From: Cristatella mucedo
Lineage: Eukaryota; Bryozoa; Phylactolaemata; Cristatellidae
Direction: 5' to 3'
NCBI GenBank assembly: GCA_009760855.2
Contig: WPIO01000007.1
Location: forward strand, 1,346,001 to 1,410,000
DNA length: 64,000 nucleotides
A program made the position numbers and the translations under genes. The notes under the pieces are model-generated. The model did no database searches, was not told where the DNA came from, and saw only the letters and a list, made by a program, of their open reading frames with translations. This document shows, piece by piece, positions 1 through 11,709 of the stretch; the first letter of the stretch is position 1; every line of letters starts with the position of its first letter.

Positions 1-1440
1 CACATGGACCCACTAAATGCTGTCGTAATTAAATGCGTTTTTAGCTTCTTTTTAAATGTCGTCAAGTCAGGGAATGTCGTGACGTCAGTCGGAAGCGAGT
101 TCCACGCTTTGGGAGCACACGAACTAAAGGCATGGTCCCCAAAGAATTTGAGGTTCGTACGAGGTCTTAGTAAACGGTTAGATTCCGCAAAGCGGGTGGT
201 GCATTGCTTAGCCTGGAGGGGGGAGTAGATTTGATAGGTAGGATGGAGCCAAAAATGAGTGGACCCTAAAAGTGAGTGACAGAAGCTTGCAGTCAATGCA
301 CTGCTTGACTGCGAGCCATTGTAGTTCGGCGAGAGTTGGTGTGGTGTTGCAACTGCGACGCTCACGACAGACAAGCCTAGCTGCAGAGTTTTGAACCAAC
401 TTTAAGCGCCTGATTGCTCAGGCCGGTAGACCAGCAACCAGCATTACAGAAGTCAAGAAGGGATGTAAAAAATACGCGGATCAATTTAGATTTAGTATCC
501 TTGTCTAAGCTAGCCCGAATTTTAGCAATGTTATGTTGCTGAAAGTAGGCAGGCTTGACTGCGGAGCTGATATGGTCGCCTAATGAAACGTCACTTTGGC
601 ACAGGATACCTAGATTTTGTGCACATTCAGCAGGAGATGTGCTGACGAAGCCGATTGTGAGCGTTAGTTTTTCCCATTTCTGAATCAAATTTTGTTTAAA
701 TTTAACTGGTAAGATGGTTTTATCATCATTCAATTTAAGAAAGTTTGCTGCCATCCATATGCGGATGGCAGCAATACAAACGACAAGGGAGTTGAGAGAA
801 TTCGTCGTACTGGATGGCTTGGAGTGATCAAATCAAAGGTAAAACTGAGTGTCGTGTGCAGAGAAGTGAAAGCCTTGATTGTACTTGGCGATCACATCGG
901 AAAGAGGGAGAGTACAAACTATGAAATAAAGCCGACCGAGCACATAGCCCTGAGGTACCTCATACTTCAGAGGTTCCTCTGGTAATTTATTTCCATTCAT
1001 ATCAATACTCTGGAGTCTTCCGCTGACATAGGACTTAAACCATTGCAGTACAACACCAGTGATGTTCAGGTAAGATGAGAGGCGCTCGAGAAAGACTTGG
1101 TGATCGATAGAATCAAAAGCTGCCGAAAGATCAAGTAAAACCAGCAGAGAGACTCTACCTAAGTCTTCATTCCTAAAAGAGTCGTCATACACCCGAAGCA
1201 ATACTGAGTGTGGAGTGATTAGCTCTAAAACTAGACTGGAACTTACTGGCTAGGTGTGAAGTTTCAATATATGAATTTAGCTGGTCTGCCATGACTTGTT
1301 CCAATGTCTTTGATAGGAATGGTAGACGGGAGACTGGGTGGAAGTTGCTCAAGTTGTCTTGGTCCAGTGTTCCTTTCTTGAGTAGTGGCCTGACTACAGC
1401 CTTTTAGAAAGGTGCTGAGACATTATAAATAGACTTGCCT
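1..1440 (-). mobile_element. Dead L2/CR1-type LINE copy (RT to 3' end)
   Basis: Translated on the minus strand, this stretch carries the C-terminal two thirds of a non-LTR reverse transcriptase. A piece at 1201-833 contains LVLLDLSAAFDSIDHQVF and the fingers/palm region, and 754-208 holds the thumb and C-terminal region. The catalytic YADD box seen in the better copy at 59.85 kb reads SAHD here, so this copy cannot be active. The frames are broken several times and the sequence differs clearly from the younger copies at 7.6, 11.7 and 58.8 kb, so it is an old insertion or a sister subfamily. It may continue left of the window. The end near 1440 is where similarity fades, not a mapped junction. 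Confidence 0.85.
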
Positions 1441-1623
1441 ACGTTATAGATCCGGATCTAATATATTGTCCATGGCGCAAAGTTCAAGCGTCGCCGGTAT
1501 TCGTAGCGCACCGACTGAGACTAGCACCGATACGAGCGCCGTGTTTTCGGGCTAGTTCTGAAAGGACGTGGAAGCCGCAGACCTCATTTGTAACAGCACC
1601 ACCGTCACGGCGAGCTTACTTAC

Positions 1624-1798
1624 GTAGTGAGGTCTCCACTTTCTCCAAGGCGGCGCTGAGCGCGGCTTTCTCGCCGGCCTGCTTTGTCCGCCTGCACACG
1701 TTCTTAAGAATGATAGGTAGCCGAGTCCAATGGTGCATGGGCGCTACGAGCAAGTCCTTCAGTCTGAGGCGATTGCAGCGAGCGTCTTCAATGCAGAA
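1624..1798 (-). CDS. PLEKHG7: RhoGEF gene: DH-domain exon (second half of DH, catalytic core helix)
   Basis: Internal exon of a guanine-nucleotide exchange factor for Rho-family GTPases. The acceptor is TCACTTGCAG before 1798 and the donor is GTAAGT at 1623-1618. The exon has 58 codons plus one base (enters phase 0, leaves phase 1). The peptide starts FCIEDARCNRLRLKDLL and contains LLVAPMHHWTRLPIILKNV, the position of the strongly conserved DH helix usually written L-x-x-P-x-Q-R-x-x-R/K-Y-P-L-L-L. Here the Q-R-L/I and Y positions are H-H-W and L. Order and spacing fit PLEKHG7 (and the related PLEKHG5/6 group) best, from memory of the family, not from a search. The end (KVETSL plus one base) is before the end of the DH domain, so later exons encoding the rest of DH and the PH domain are expected left of the window. 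Confidence 0.85.
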
Positions 1799-1952
1799 CT
1801 GCAAGTGACACGACACAGCGAGTCAGAACGAGACGTCGCAAGATGTTCGCGTCGCGAGCAGCCCAGCCATCTGCAAGCTGAGGCGATGGGCGTGCACGGA
1901 GACTGGTTCGAACCGATTCGGAGGATGGCGTGAGGGAGAGGAGCGAACTTAC

Positions 1953-2168
1953 GCTCTCGTAGAAAAGAAAGTCAGGCACGGACTCTCTGAGAGAGGTCAG
2001 GTAGCTGACGGCGCCTTTGTACTTTAGCACGTACTCCTCGTAGGCCTCACCATTGTGCGAATTCAGCACCATCTTTTCTAGGCAAGCGACGAGATCGTCC
2101 ATGCTACAGAAGCCGGTCTTCGACGAGCGCAGTGACTGCACGAAGTCGTGACAGAACGCATAGCTTAT
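1953..2168 (-). CDS. PLEKHG7: RhoGEF gene: DH-domain exon (middle helices)
   Basis: Exon of exactly 72 codons, phase 0 at both ends. The acceptor is CCTATCTTTCCAG directly before ATA at 2168; the donor is GTAAGT at 1952-1947. The peptide begins ISYAFCHDFVQSLRSSKTGF and ends PDFLFYES. This is the mid part of a DH domain: helix with F-x-x-x-L, an acidic linker, then the Y-x-x-Y pattern (AYEEYVLKYKGAVSYLTSL) and the P-D-F turn that precedes the core helix. It joins in frame to the exon at 1798-1624 to give FLFYES-FCIEDARC, the normal DH order. The long gap to the next exon upstream (10.6 kb) is filled by repeats. Assignment to PLEKHG7 is by recalled family resemblance. Confidence 0.85.
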
Positions 2169-3046
2169 CTGGAAAGATAGGAAGCAGTCGGTTACAAAAA
2201 GCGTTTTGGCATGAGCCACTTTTCGAGCAGCACCTCACAGCTACAGAACGAGATTGAGTAAACAGAACAGTGGCAAGTTTCAAAGCTCACAGAGGAATCG
2301 AATTCGATAGCTGTCCTTACCAAACAGCTGCAGCCGAGGACGCCATATCGGACATGGCAAGAAAAGCAATTCAAACGCCTTACAAAACTTCGGAGACTGA
2401 GCTTTTTGCATAAAAATTTCTCGGGTCAGCCGTCTGGCTGGAAAATGAATTGCCCAGTATGACTAAAGACACTCAAAGAATGGTTTTTTGGTAAAAAACT
2501 ACATTTGGCGTGAGTTCGCTTTGCATTGAGGCTGCCTTTAGAATGGTTCTGGAATGATTTTCACTGTCTATTGTAATTAAATCGGCGCAGCAGCGCTAAC
2601 TTCGAGCTAACGGTTAAAAAAAGCGAGGACTGTATCGTAGGAGTTGGTCTGAGGGCTCAAGCAAACCCCAAGCATAGGCACTTCACATCACAAGTGCCTT
2701 CATCCTGCTCTCCGCGTGGTCAGCCGAGGTGAGGTCACGGTTCATCAGCCAGTGAGAGGTATAATCTTGACCGGGCTTTTTAGACTGGCCAGTCAGCAGC
2801 GCCAATTACGGAGCCACTACGGCGAATGCGAAAACATTGTCACGTTCTATCGAGAGGACGTGAAAGTGACCTCTGATTTGACGCATTCGCGACGAGGTCT
2901 CCGAGAGGCGAGCTCGCATAGGCGGTAGCACTCGTTGAAAGCACCAAGGCTCCACCGGTTGGCTACTGCGCATGAAAGGTTCACTATCTCTGTCTGGTAT
3001 GATGCCGCTGACTCGACACTATTTTGATTATGACTGAGCACCGGTA

Positions 3047-3400
3047 GTGGTGACATTTGAGGTAGCTTCAAGACTGGACGAGGAGGAGGAGGAGGATGCT
3101 CAGCGAGCGTCTCGAGCAGCTGCTCGAGACGGCTTGCAGGTGTCTGCCGTTACCTCGGCAGCGTCTGCCCCTTTCACACCGAATGCGCCCTTCGAACTCG
3201 ATTTGGATGTGCCCAATAGGTCAGCACTGCTGCATTGCGGCACGAGTGATGTGCACATCCCTAAATCAGGAGGAAAGCTTCTTTCTATAAGCATGCAGGC
3301 TGGTGCGCTGCCAAAAGTTGTGCAGACGATGCGGAGCAATCGCAGTGAATGCCTGGTGAATATACGAGCGATGGGAGAGAACGCTCGACGACTAGGCTAA
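3047..3400 (+). CDS. Unrecognised open frame, probably not a gene
   Basis: 117 codons open on the plus strand with an acidic stretch (LDEEEEED) near the start and a Ser/Ala-rich middle. No family is recognised. It lies within a large intron of the minus-strand gene and shows no clear splice or promoter context. Part of its length comes from a (GAG)n tract and a perfect palindrome. Most likely a chance ORF. Confidence 0.12.
   Translation: MVTFEVASRLDEEEEEDAQRASRAAARDGLQVSAVTSAASAPFTPNAPFELDLDVPNRSALLHCGTSDVHIPKSGGKLLSISMQAGALPKVVQTMRSNRSECLVNIRAMGENARRLG
3108..3131. repeat. 24 bp perfect palindrome
   Basis: The central 22 bases at 3109-3130 read identically on both strands, centred on AGCAGCTGCT with XhoI-like CTCGAG on both sides; one further base pair matches on each flank. 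No spacer. Function unknown. Confidence 0.8.
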
Positions 3401-4588
3401 AAACTCGGAGAAACAAACCGCTGCGACATGCGCCGTCAACAGTGTCGGTGCTGAGCAAAGTATAGGATGCCTGGCGATGGCAGATCGATCTGAACCAAAG
3501 GCCGCAAATGCATCGAAAGTCCAGCGGCTCGACCGTCGAAAAAAGGGACCTGCATATTGTGGCTGCTTTACGGATGGAACGCACTTCACAGAGTCATTGC
3601 TGCTGTACACAAGCTCGTGGTGGAGATGTTCTACCTGGCGTGAGTTTGGCTTTTTGTTTCATTCTAGCATGAACCTTGGACTGCGTTTAGACTGTGAGGT
3701 TATGATACCAATTGGCCGGTATTAATTAAGGCCAGAAACTCGCAAACAGTAGCGTCATTATAGCCCATGACCTCAAGAAATTTAAAGTAAAACTAAAAGC
3801 TACGTCTAAGAATCTGTGAACCATTTGGCGCCGATACAGGCTTTGACATTTGACGCAGTTAGCAAGCTCTACCCGTCAACAACTTGAACTGTCCTGGTGT
3901 TTACCGGGTCTGGCAGTACAGTACAAGAGATTCAAATTTTGGTTGCCAGGCGGTATTGGATTAATTTTATTAGAAGACCCCAAGAAAAAATAGAGCGCAT
4001 CAATGATCGTTGGGGTCCCGGTAAATATTAATTTTCAAGGGCAACGTTTTGAGACCATACTGGTCACAGCTTCCTGTCAAGATTAGATCGAGCTCTAACT
4101 TGATTGCGTCTCTAAGTCTCTCCTCCCTGCTGCAACGTATGGATCCTGACGCAATGATCGACAACTTCCTAAAAGAAGATTAATGGGGGAAGTTTGACCA
4201 GCTCTTGTCATTATTCTGTATGTTGTACCCAAATTCCAAAGCGAAGTAAAGAGTCATTATAATAGTATTACTAATAAGCCTTTCGTCTAGCTCTCTAAGA
4301 AAACCAAAGCTATATCCAGGCGTTTTGCAACTCGCAACAAGAAAAGCACCAAGAGTTAATGGCAAGCAACATGCTTGGACAACTTAGTAAGTGCGCATAT
4401 TAGCCATCAGTCGCACAGATGCGGTGCATTACTGCTGTTTGTAGAGGTACGTGGAAATGCACCTGTTTATTACAGCACCTGGTGGGTATTTGTGATTTTT
4501 TTCGTGTGCACGTACCTGCTTACACTATGCCTGCTGCTTGCGGATGTGACGTCAGTCATTTGGTAATTCTTTCTATACAGCAACTGTA

Positions 4589-4652
4589 AAAGCCTAGAAA
4601 GAGATTCAGTTCTCCGAGGGCGCTATACAAATGCATTATTATTATTATAATT
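4589..4652 (+). mobile_element. LINE/SINE 3' tail fragment
   Basis: Contains the family signature GCCTAGAAAGAGATT, then TTCTCCGAGGGCGCTATAC and an (ATT)n end. This is the shared 3' tail of the L2-type LINE and the tRNA-SINEs in this window. Too short to say which element it came from. Confidence 0.75.
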
Positions 4653-5636
4653 AACTTAAAATAACCTATCCGCTCATCTTTGAAGCCCACTGTAGTGTTC
4701 CGAACGTGACTAAAAGTCTTAGAGTTGATGACTTAGTTCGGTTATAGCAGTGATAACACAGTTGTGGTTTGGGTGCACCGAAGCTAGCGTAGTTTGAGTC
4801 GACATACCTGTGTTGTCTTCAAGTTTAATGCTACGTCCAGCTAATAAAATCATGAGTGCCTGAATTGCCGCTGAATCAGAACCTTATAGCTCAGCTATGG
4901 TCAACTGACAAGTTTGAATAATAATCGAATGGTCAACAGAACCTATGTGGCACCGCGCTGGTTGGCCGGCAAAAATTCTTTTCATCGCTCAGCCAGCCGC
5001 AACTTCAGTGTGTGTGATCAGGGTCAACTTACCAACCTTTTCTATACAGGCTCCCAATGTTATAAAATTGCTCTAGAATAGTTAAAGCCCGTCTAATATG
5101 CATCAATGGCTCTCGGCATCGGGGCTAGTTCTAATTTCGAGTGATTCACATGAATAATATTTTAACTTTTTTATTTCTCATATTTATACAGGAACAGTTA
5201 CTGAATTATTGACAGGCTAGTTCGGGATGAGCAGCTATACAAATATGATCTTTTGGATCTTTCGTTTGATCATCAACGTTTCTATGACGCATGCTTTTGG
5301 CCGCGAATGCTTGAGTCCAGTGAAAATCAAAGGAATTCCCGAGACGCAACAGTTTTCATTGGAGGAAGAGCAAGCGTGCTCGGCTCCAAGATCTATCGTG
5401 CAACGAACTTTAGTCTAGCCACGAAAATTATATTCTATGTACGAGTCCTTCATGCTCTCTCTTGGGGAAACGTCTAGCGGGTCAACCCTTGCGATGATGT
5501 GCCAATCATTACCGATATACGCAACTGGCTTTGTGTGAAGGAGAGACTTCCGCGTTCCTTCTATCAATCTGAAACCTAAATAGCTCCGTAGACAGAACCC
5601 GAGGAAATGCTATACTGTCACACGACTCCACTTGAG
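4653..5636. other. Intronic DNA, no recognised element
   Basis: A/T-rich unique-looking sequence. On the minus strand a strong donor-like GTAAGT lies at 5033-5028, after a short open stretch to about 5072. It was considered as the missing DH linker exon, but the splice phase does not fit with that donor, so it is not called. Confidence 0.4.
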
Positions 5637-5675
5637 TTTGTGTGTGTGTGTGTGTGTGCGTGTGCGTGTGTGTGT

Positions 5676-5726
<51 letters not shown>

Positions 5727-5732
5727 CTTACC
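5637..5732. repeat. (GT)n microsatellite
   Basis: About 95 bases of GT dinucleotides with a few GC/GG interruptions. Confidence 0.95.
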
Positions 5733-7325
5733 AGTCATTGCACCGGTACCGTTCTGCTGCATCTTTTCACTACATTAATTCTGCTATTAGCTTTGAACTT
5801 TGCAAATGACCTGCAATTGTTTGGGGCTGTCCGACCGACAGCTAAGCCAGGAATCTTCCTGACATCTTAATCTTGAAATTAATCTTTTGAAATTATGCAA
5901 ATTAATCTTGAAATCTTAATAATTTAAATAAAATATTTGCATAAAACCCAAAGAATACTAAATCTCCTTCTAGAAAATTTTAAAAGCAAACCTCGTGGGT
6001 GCTGATGCAAGCCGATGCAATGCAGAAATAATTGAACTTATTTCGCAAGGCCACAGCTTCTCCGAGTTAAACCAAGTTTATTGATGCAAAAACTCTTGGA
6101 AAAAAGTGGACGTAAGTAGCAAAAAATATGTCAAATCTGTATGCAAGAATTTACATCCCGGTACAACTCATTGATTTCTCAAATTAACACCACTGCGAAA
6201 ACGACAGTCGCAGAACGATCACTTGTGAGATACAGGTGCCGGTTTACGAAATGTTTTTACTGCACAGCTACATTCGATTGCCTTTGTAGAATAAGCTGGA
6301 TCCAGTGGATTACAGTGACGTTCTCTTCTAATAAAATTGACGGGGAAAGGGAAAATTTTCTCAGTCTCCGAACTAGAAAAACCTAGTCACTGTCGCCTGA
6401 GTCAAGCGTCCTGAACACCTTTCAGAATGACTCGAATGAAAGCCCCACCGCTCGGTGTCGCGCACACGATTGACAATCGGGGGGGGGGGGGGGGTGAGCA
6501 GAGTGTAACGAAGTCTTCGAATAACGTATCTCGCTCACGAGAAACGTGATAGGATGGTCGGTAGCGGTACAATCGCTGGCTTGAAATTTACCAGCCACAG
6601 CGGCTGGTAATTCGAAGGGACCGCTTCGAATTTTGACGCAGATTGGCTCAGCGGTCCTAGTGGCATTACACTTTTGGATCTGGCCGCACAGTGAGCAGCA
6701 TCCCTGCCTGGCGGCAGGAAATCGTGTAGACCTGCTCCGGGGCTAGCAGCTAATTGAGTCTCCTCGCCAACTGGCTGTAACGTCCGGTGGTCACCCACTG
6801 TTCGCACACAAGAGATAATAATTAGCTTTGCCAAACCAGATGACGCTCACCATTCGAGGCATAGATCAATAGAGCCCGAGTGGTCAAGCTGAGCTAGGGA
6901 TAGGGCAGTGCCGCTGTCATTGGTAGCCGCTTCTCGATCGGCAGAGCTGGCTTATGAGCGTCTACCCTACTACTGTCTATGCCTACGCAGGACTCCCGAG
7001 GCTCTGAGCCAGGAAGTGACGAGTTTGAAGTACACGTGTTAGCGATGCCTGCATCGAGCTGCCTAGCGATTCTGACCTGCCTCTAGCCTCAGGTCGCCGA
7101 GTTCTTACAAAGACGCGTGCTGGGTACGGGGGGGGGCAGCCGGGCGAAAGGCTGGCATATGGCTTATCGAGCAAGTTGACTTTTGTAGAACGAAACAATG
7201 GAGCAGAGAGAGAGAGAGAGCTACGGGTACCAAACGCGACCCGTGCTCGTCTGACGAGGGCAAAGTTGCGTCAGCCATTCAAGCTCACCCCTTTCATAAA
7301 GAGCGCCTTTTAAATGCCACTAGAA
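5733..7325. other. Intronic DNA; 16-base G run
   Basis: No gene or known element is recognised. It holds a run of 16 G at 6479-6494 and a short (GA)n at 7204-7220. The small open frames are not supported by splice or homology signals. Confidence 0.4.
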
Positions 7326-7512
7326 CAGCGGTTCTCAACCTATGGGTCGCAACCCCTTTAAGGGTCGAACGACCCTTTCACATGGGTCGCGCAAGACCAT
7401 CGGAAAACACGCATTTCTACATTTTGTACACAGTAATTTTATGGTTGGGGGTCGCCACAACATGAGGAACTGGATTAAAGGGTCGCCGCTTTAGGAAGGT
7501 TGAGAACCACTG
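7326..7512 (+). mobile_element. SPIN-type non-autonomous hAT transposon
   Basis: A 187 bp element with inverted ends CAGCGGTTCTCAACC at the left and GGTTGAGAACCACTG at the right. The interior matches the recalled SPIN ('Space Invader') consensus closely: GGTCGAACGACCCTTTCAC, then GACCATCGGAAAACAC, TTTTATGGTTGGGGGTCGCC and ACAACATGAGGAACTG. It carries no ORF, so it must be mobilised in trans by a hAT transposase. The flanks CACTAGAA and TCCTAGAA form an imperfect 8 bp target duplication with the CTAGA core that SPIN prefers. SPIN elements are known for repeated horizontal transfer between distantly related animals. Confidence 0.93.
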
Positions 7513-7570
7513 TCCTAGAAGCTAGGTTGCACGCCTCCGGTGCTTACCATGTTCCATGCTTTACCATGAG

Positions 7571-8490
7571 ATAATAATAATGATAATAATAGTGCACTTG
7601 ATAAAGCGCCCTCAGAGAACCTAATCTCTTTCTCGGCGCCTTACATTTGCTGCAAAGTGAAATGCAATTGAATGGTAAGTAAAATCATGCATGAATGCAC
7701 AGGGTCAGCATGCAAATGTTGTTAGTGGCAGCATGCACAGTGTCAGCACGCATAAGCACATCGCACAAGGACAAATCACAGGGACCCACTAAATGCTGTC
7801 CTAAATAGGTGTGTTTTTAAGTTCCTTTTAAATGTGGTCAGGTCAGGGGATGTTCTGACGCAGGTCGGGAGGGAGTTCCAGGCTTTGGGAACTAAATGCA
7901 CGGTCTCCAAAGGATTTAAGGTTTGCACGAGGTATTTGTTGACTGTTGGATTCCGAAAAGCGGGTGGTACGATGCTTGGCCTGATGGGGTAGTATATCTG
8001 AGAGATAGGCTGGAGCCATAGAATGAAGGGACCTAAAAGTGAGTGACAAAACCTTGAAGTCAATCCGTTGCTTGACTGGTAGCCAGTGCAGGTCGGCGAG
8101 AAGTGGAGTAATGTGGCAACTGCGACGCTCACGACAGACAAGCCTAGCTGCAGAGTTTTGCACCAGCTGCAATCGCCTGATCGCACATGCTGGTAGGCCA
8201 GTAAGCAGTGAGTTGCAAAAGTCGAGACGGGATGTCACGAATGCATGGACCAACTTGGACGTGGTATCCTTATCTAAACAAGCCCGAATTTTAGCAATGT
8301 TATGAAGCTGAAAATAGGCAGATTTGACTGTGGTGCTGATATGGTCGTCTAACGAGAGGTCGCTTTGGAATATGACACCTGGATTTCGAGCTGATTCAAC
8401 TGGAGATATGCTGGCAGAGCCAATTTTGAGAGTCAGCCTTTCCAATCTCTGAATCACACTGGGTTTGCCCATAACTAGTAAGTTAGTTTT
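7571..8490 (-). mobile_element. 5'-truncated L2-type LINE copy
   Basis: On the minus strand the copy begins at the end of the RT palm (frame from 8472, MGKPSVIQRLERLTLKIGS) and runs through the thumb/C-terminal domain (VHAFVTSRLDFCNSLLTGLP, then LVQNSAARLVCRERR) to the 3' UTR and an (ATT)n-type tail at 7571-7600. The frame shifts near 7843-7900, so the ORF end is broken. 5' truncation is typical of target-primed reverse transcription. It is about 95% similar by eye to the copies at 11.7 and 59 kb, so it is fairly young. Confidence 0.92.
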
Positions 8491-8865
8491 AAGGGAGGGC
8501 TAAATGGCCCAGATAGCGGTACTACAGACAAGCTGGCAGACTTGCTTTTGGCTCGAAGCATTCTTTTTTTCGTGGGGGAGGCCCAAAAAGGCTCGGAGAC
8601 GGGTTCGCATACAGGAAGGTTCTGGTCCTGTTTCCAGGGGAGCCAAGCGTCTTCGGCGCTCGGCTTCAGCCTCTCCAGAATGGGCTACACAGTTCTGCTT
8701 AGACGAGAGGACTTAAACGAGTCTACCGGCTCGTTCACCTTCAGTACAGATCTTTAGGCTGCTCCAGAATCGGTAAATTTTAGAGGGGCCGAGGAGGCTT
8801 GTGGGAGGCAAACTTGCCAGCCTCTACTAACAGGGCTGCAGGACTCTCGAACTGGCCAGGTACCA

Positions 8866-9101
<236 letters not shown>

Positions 9102-9130
9102 GAAGCTTAAAGAGGATCCACTATGCTCAC

Positions 9131-9159
9131 CTTTGGTGCAGACTTTTCCAAAATAGCTG
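9131..9159 (-). CDS. Possible missing DH micro-exon (weak)
   Basis: A strong donor (AAAG|GTGAGC, at 9130-9125) follows a short open stretch reading QLFWKSLHQ on the minus strand. The DH domain needs a short L-F-x-x-L-type segment between the exons at 10.6 kb (ending HLW) and 2.17 kb (starting ISYAF). The residues are suggestive, but the exon leaves phase 2 whereas the next known exon enters phase 0, so at least one more small exon would be required. Treat as a hint only. Confidence 0.15.
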
Positions 9160-9870
9160 CTCTACAATGTATAGAGGGCTTCGGAGTCCTTCTGAAGGGC
9201 GTGCCGTTGGGAGTAGAATCAGAGTCTTCTGCCATAAGAGGCCATTCTATCCCCTTTCACAAGACACTGAATATGATTATGGAGATGAGGCTAAACAAGG
9301 CTTTTGATCGTATGCATTTCGTCCTCCTTACGCACAAAAAAAGCTCGGAATAAGCAAATAGACGGATAAAACGACTCGAAAAGCTGTTCAGGAACTGCTA
9401 GAAGATGTTTCTCTAGAGGGGAGCAACCAAGTTTTTTTTACGAAAGCTAGAAAGACTGGTAAAGCGGCTCAAGGAGACGAACAAATAAATTTACAAAATT
9501 GCTCAGTAGGTAATTCTTTTTGGCCACACTTACGGATCTCCCCCGAAAAGTGTTAAATTGCCGAACTTATAATAAAAGGAACTTTCAAAAAATACAAATC
9601 GTAGTTTTTCTAAGCATACTTTGGGGGGCCCAAGAACCTTTGGAGTGCATTTTGGAGGAAAGTATTTGAGCTTGTGGCAAATCTTCAAGGTCAAAATTTA
9701 GCCCCGTGTCAAACTTCTGGTTACGCCCTGGGAGCAGTTGCGATAAATCTTCCGAAGACCGATTCTAATTCGGTTGCTTCCTCCATAGAGAAACTGCTCG
9801 CAGAGAGGTTCGATTTCCAATATTTCCGACTGATTAATTTCTTTTGCATACGTCATCCGGTGGCACTAAG

Positions 9871-9872
<2 letters not shown>
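9160..9872. other. Intronic DNA, nothing recognised
   Basis: No repeat family or exon is recognised. A short plus-strand open frame (9123-9353) has no supporting signal. Confidence 0.4.
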
Positions 9873-9938
<66 letters not shown>

Positions 9939-9943
9939 AGAGA

Positions 9944-10009
<66 letters not shown>
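9873..10009. repeat. (CA)n microsatellite
   Basis: About 135 bases of CA repeats with a short (GA) interruption around 9933-9945. Confidence 0.95.
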
Positions 10010-10012
<3 letters not shown>

Positions 10013-10605
10013 GCATTCGCGCGAGCGCTCGCAAACACTGTTTTATATACCCGAAATTCTTATTCCCGCGCTTTTATAATCGGGAAAACTGACTGCCTTG
10101 CCTATGTAACAATCAATAGGATGTGACGCACTTCGAAAACCAAGGAAAGCAGACCTCCTGTTCGGTCAGTAGTTAAGGAGCTCATTAAAGCTTACCGCTG
10201 CAAAGACGTGTACAAGTGAAACCTATTGCAATGGAATGACTGGCATGATTTACCTGACAGAGATCTTCAACGTTACCAAAAAGTCTTGGTAGATCGACGT
10301 CTAAAAGATGTCCTTCAACTTGCGCTTCTTTTAGAGGATCAAGAAAGCACTATAAAGACAGCGCTATGACTTCATTAACCTAATCTAGACCGATTTAAAC
10401 AGTTCTTCGGGCACTTACAAACGACAAGGTTTTATTACGTTCAATATGTCAGCTAACCACTTACAGGCCCTTTAGTTTGAAGCCAGCACAAGCACTTGAG
10501 CGGTAGATATTCTAAATTATCCGAAAGCTGGTAATAAATTACCAGTAATCTTAGTATTGCCATTGGTGAGCAGATATACTTATTAGCTGGTGAGTCAGAT
10601 CTTAC
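10010..10605. other. Intronic DNA, nothing recognised
   Basis: A/T-rich, no recognisable gene or element. Confidence 0.4.
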
Positions 10606-10662
10606 CCAAAGGTGATAGCCAACAAAATTGATTTTCATCTGACGGTACAGGTTCATCAACTT
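10606..10662 (-). CDS. PLEKHG7: RhoGEF gene: small DH-domain exon
   Basis: A 19-codon exon, phase 0 at both ends, reading KLMNLYRQMKINFVGYHLW. The donor GTAAGA lies at 10605-10600. The acceptor CACGAG is weak in pyrimidines; an alternative AG further upstream (CTTAAG) would keep the frame and add 12 codons. After LLVLRH of the preceding exon, the pattern LMN-x(6)-Q/K-x-x-L-W matches the first inter-helix segment of PLEKHG7-type DH domains. Called on frame compatibility plus recalled homology. Confidence 0.6.
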
Positions 10663-11709
10663 CTCGTGACAAGCATTGTTTACACATGATAAAAAAGTCT
10701 TAAGTCTAAGTACTACTACTTCTGATAATGCGTATTCAATGAAATAAGCAGAAATCGACGTGGGAATTTACATATTAAAAATCTTTTAACCACGAGTACT
10801 AGACAACTTTAGAAATATTTGAAGCTCTTTAGCATGCTTCTCTGAAGCTAGTTCACTCACTGCAAAGTGGCTACTCGCTTGTATCGAGATGATGACGCAA
10901 CAAAGTGTGAAAAACTATACGGAAACGCTTCTTTGTCCTTTTTCCTGTAATCTGTAGCCAGTCGACACTTCCTGCTTCTGCTCGCGCTCTGGCGATAGAG
11001 TCCACATGGCGATGCTAAGGTCTAATCAGTGTCGCTGAATGTGCACAGATAAGAGTACGGTCTCGCTCACTGCTCATCGATAAAGGCTCTTTCGGAGAAG
11101 GGCATTTTTATGGTCAGACAAGCATCCCACGGGTACTGATAGCTACTGCTCACAGGTCTAAAAAAGATAACTTTATGTGCGAAAAGGCTTGCCTCATAAT
11201 ACTCATCATGCTCGTCATACTCATTCGCTGTTGACTGACCGATTTATTACTAATGCAAATAGTTTACAGATAATGATATCGGCAAGTGTGAGCAATCGAA
11301 ATTGCCGTCAACAAAATCCACTTAAAATGGCAAATGATCGTCAGCGTCTACTTGAGGGCCGATGACGAAACTCTGTTGGGCACGAAGCTACAGCTGAGTT
11401 ACTCCGCTACCATTCTCCAATTATCGTCGACTTATCAGTCAGGAACCATACGATTCATGTCGGTTGGTTGCTTTAAGATGCTACCTTAGTGCCTTCAGAA
11501 CCATATTTAAAAAAATTTGAAATAGATTCAGTTCTACAGGATTCAATGTAGCAAAGTGTAACCAACAGCTTTGACACAACTAAAGTATTTCCAAAGTGCC
11601 CAATGAAGCTAAAGCGCACTGACCCGAAAAAAAGCAAGCGTATTGGCCGCAAAAAAAGAAGGTCAAGCACACTGGTCTGAGAAGAAAGAGCTGAAGTGGC
11701 TGAATATAC
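10663..11709. other. Intronic DNA, nothing recognised
   Basis: No gene or known repeat is recognised in this A/T-rich stretch. Confidence 0.4.

Larger units (their letters stand above)
2169..4588. other. Intronic DNA, no supported gene
   Basis: This is intron of the minus-strand RhoGEF gene. I see no recognisable element. It includes a 117-codon open frame on the plus strand (3047-3400) and a 24 bp perfect palindrome at 3108-3131, discussed separately. Confidence 0.5.

Noticed and set aside
5028-5072. Candidate DH linker exon with strong GTAAGT donor
   Set aside because: The frame that keeps DH-like residues leaves the wrong phase with this donor; the in-phase donor is weak.
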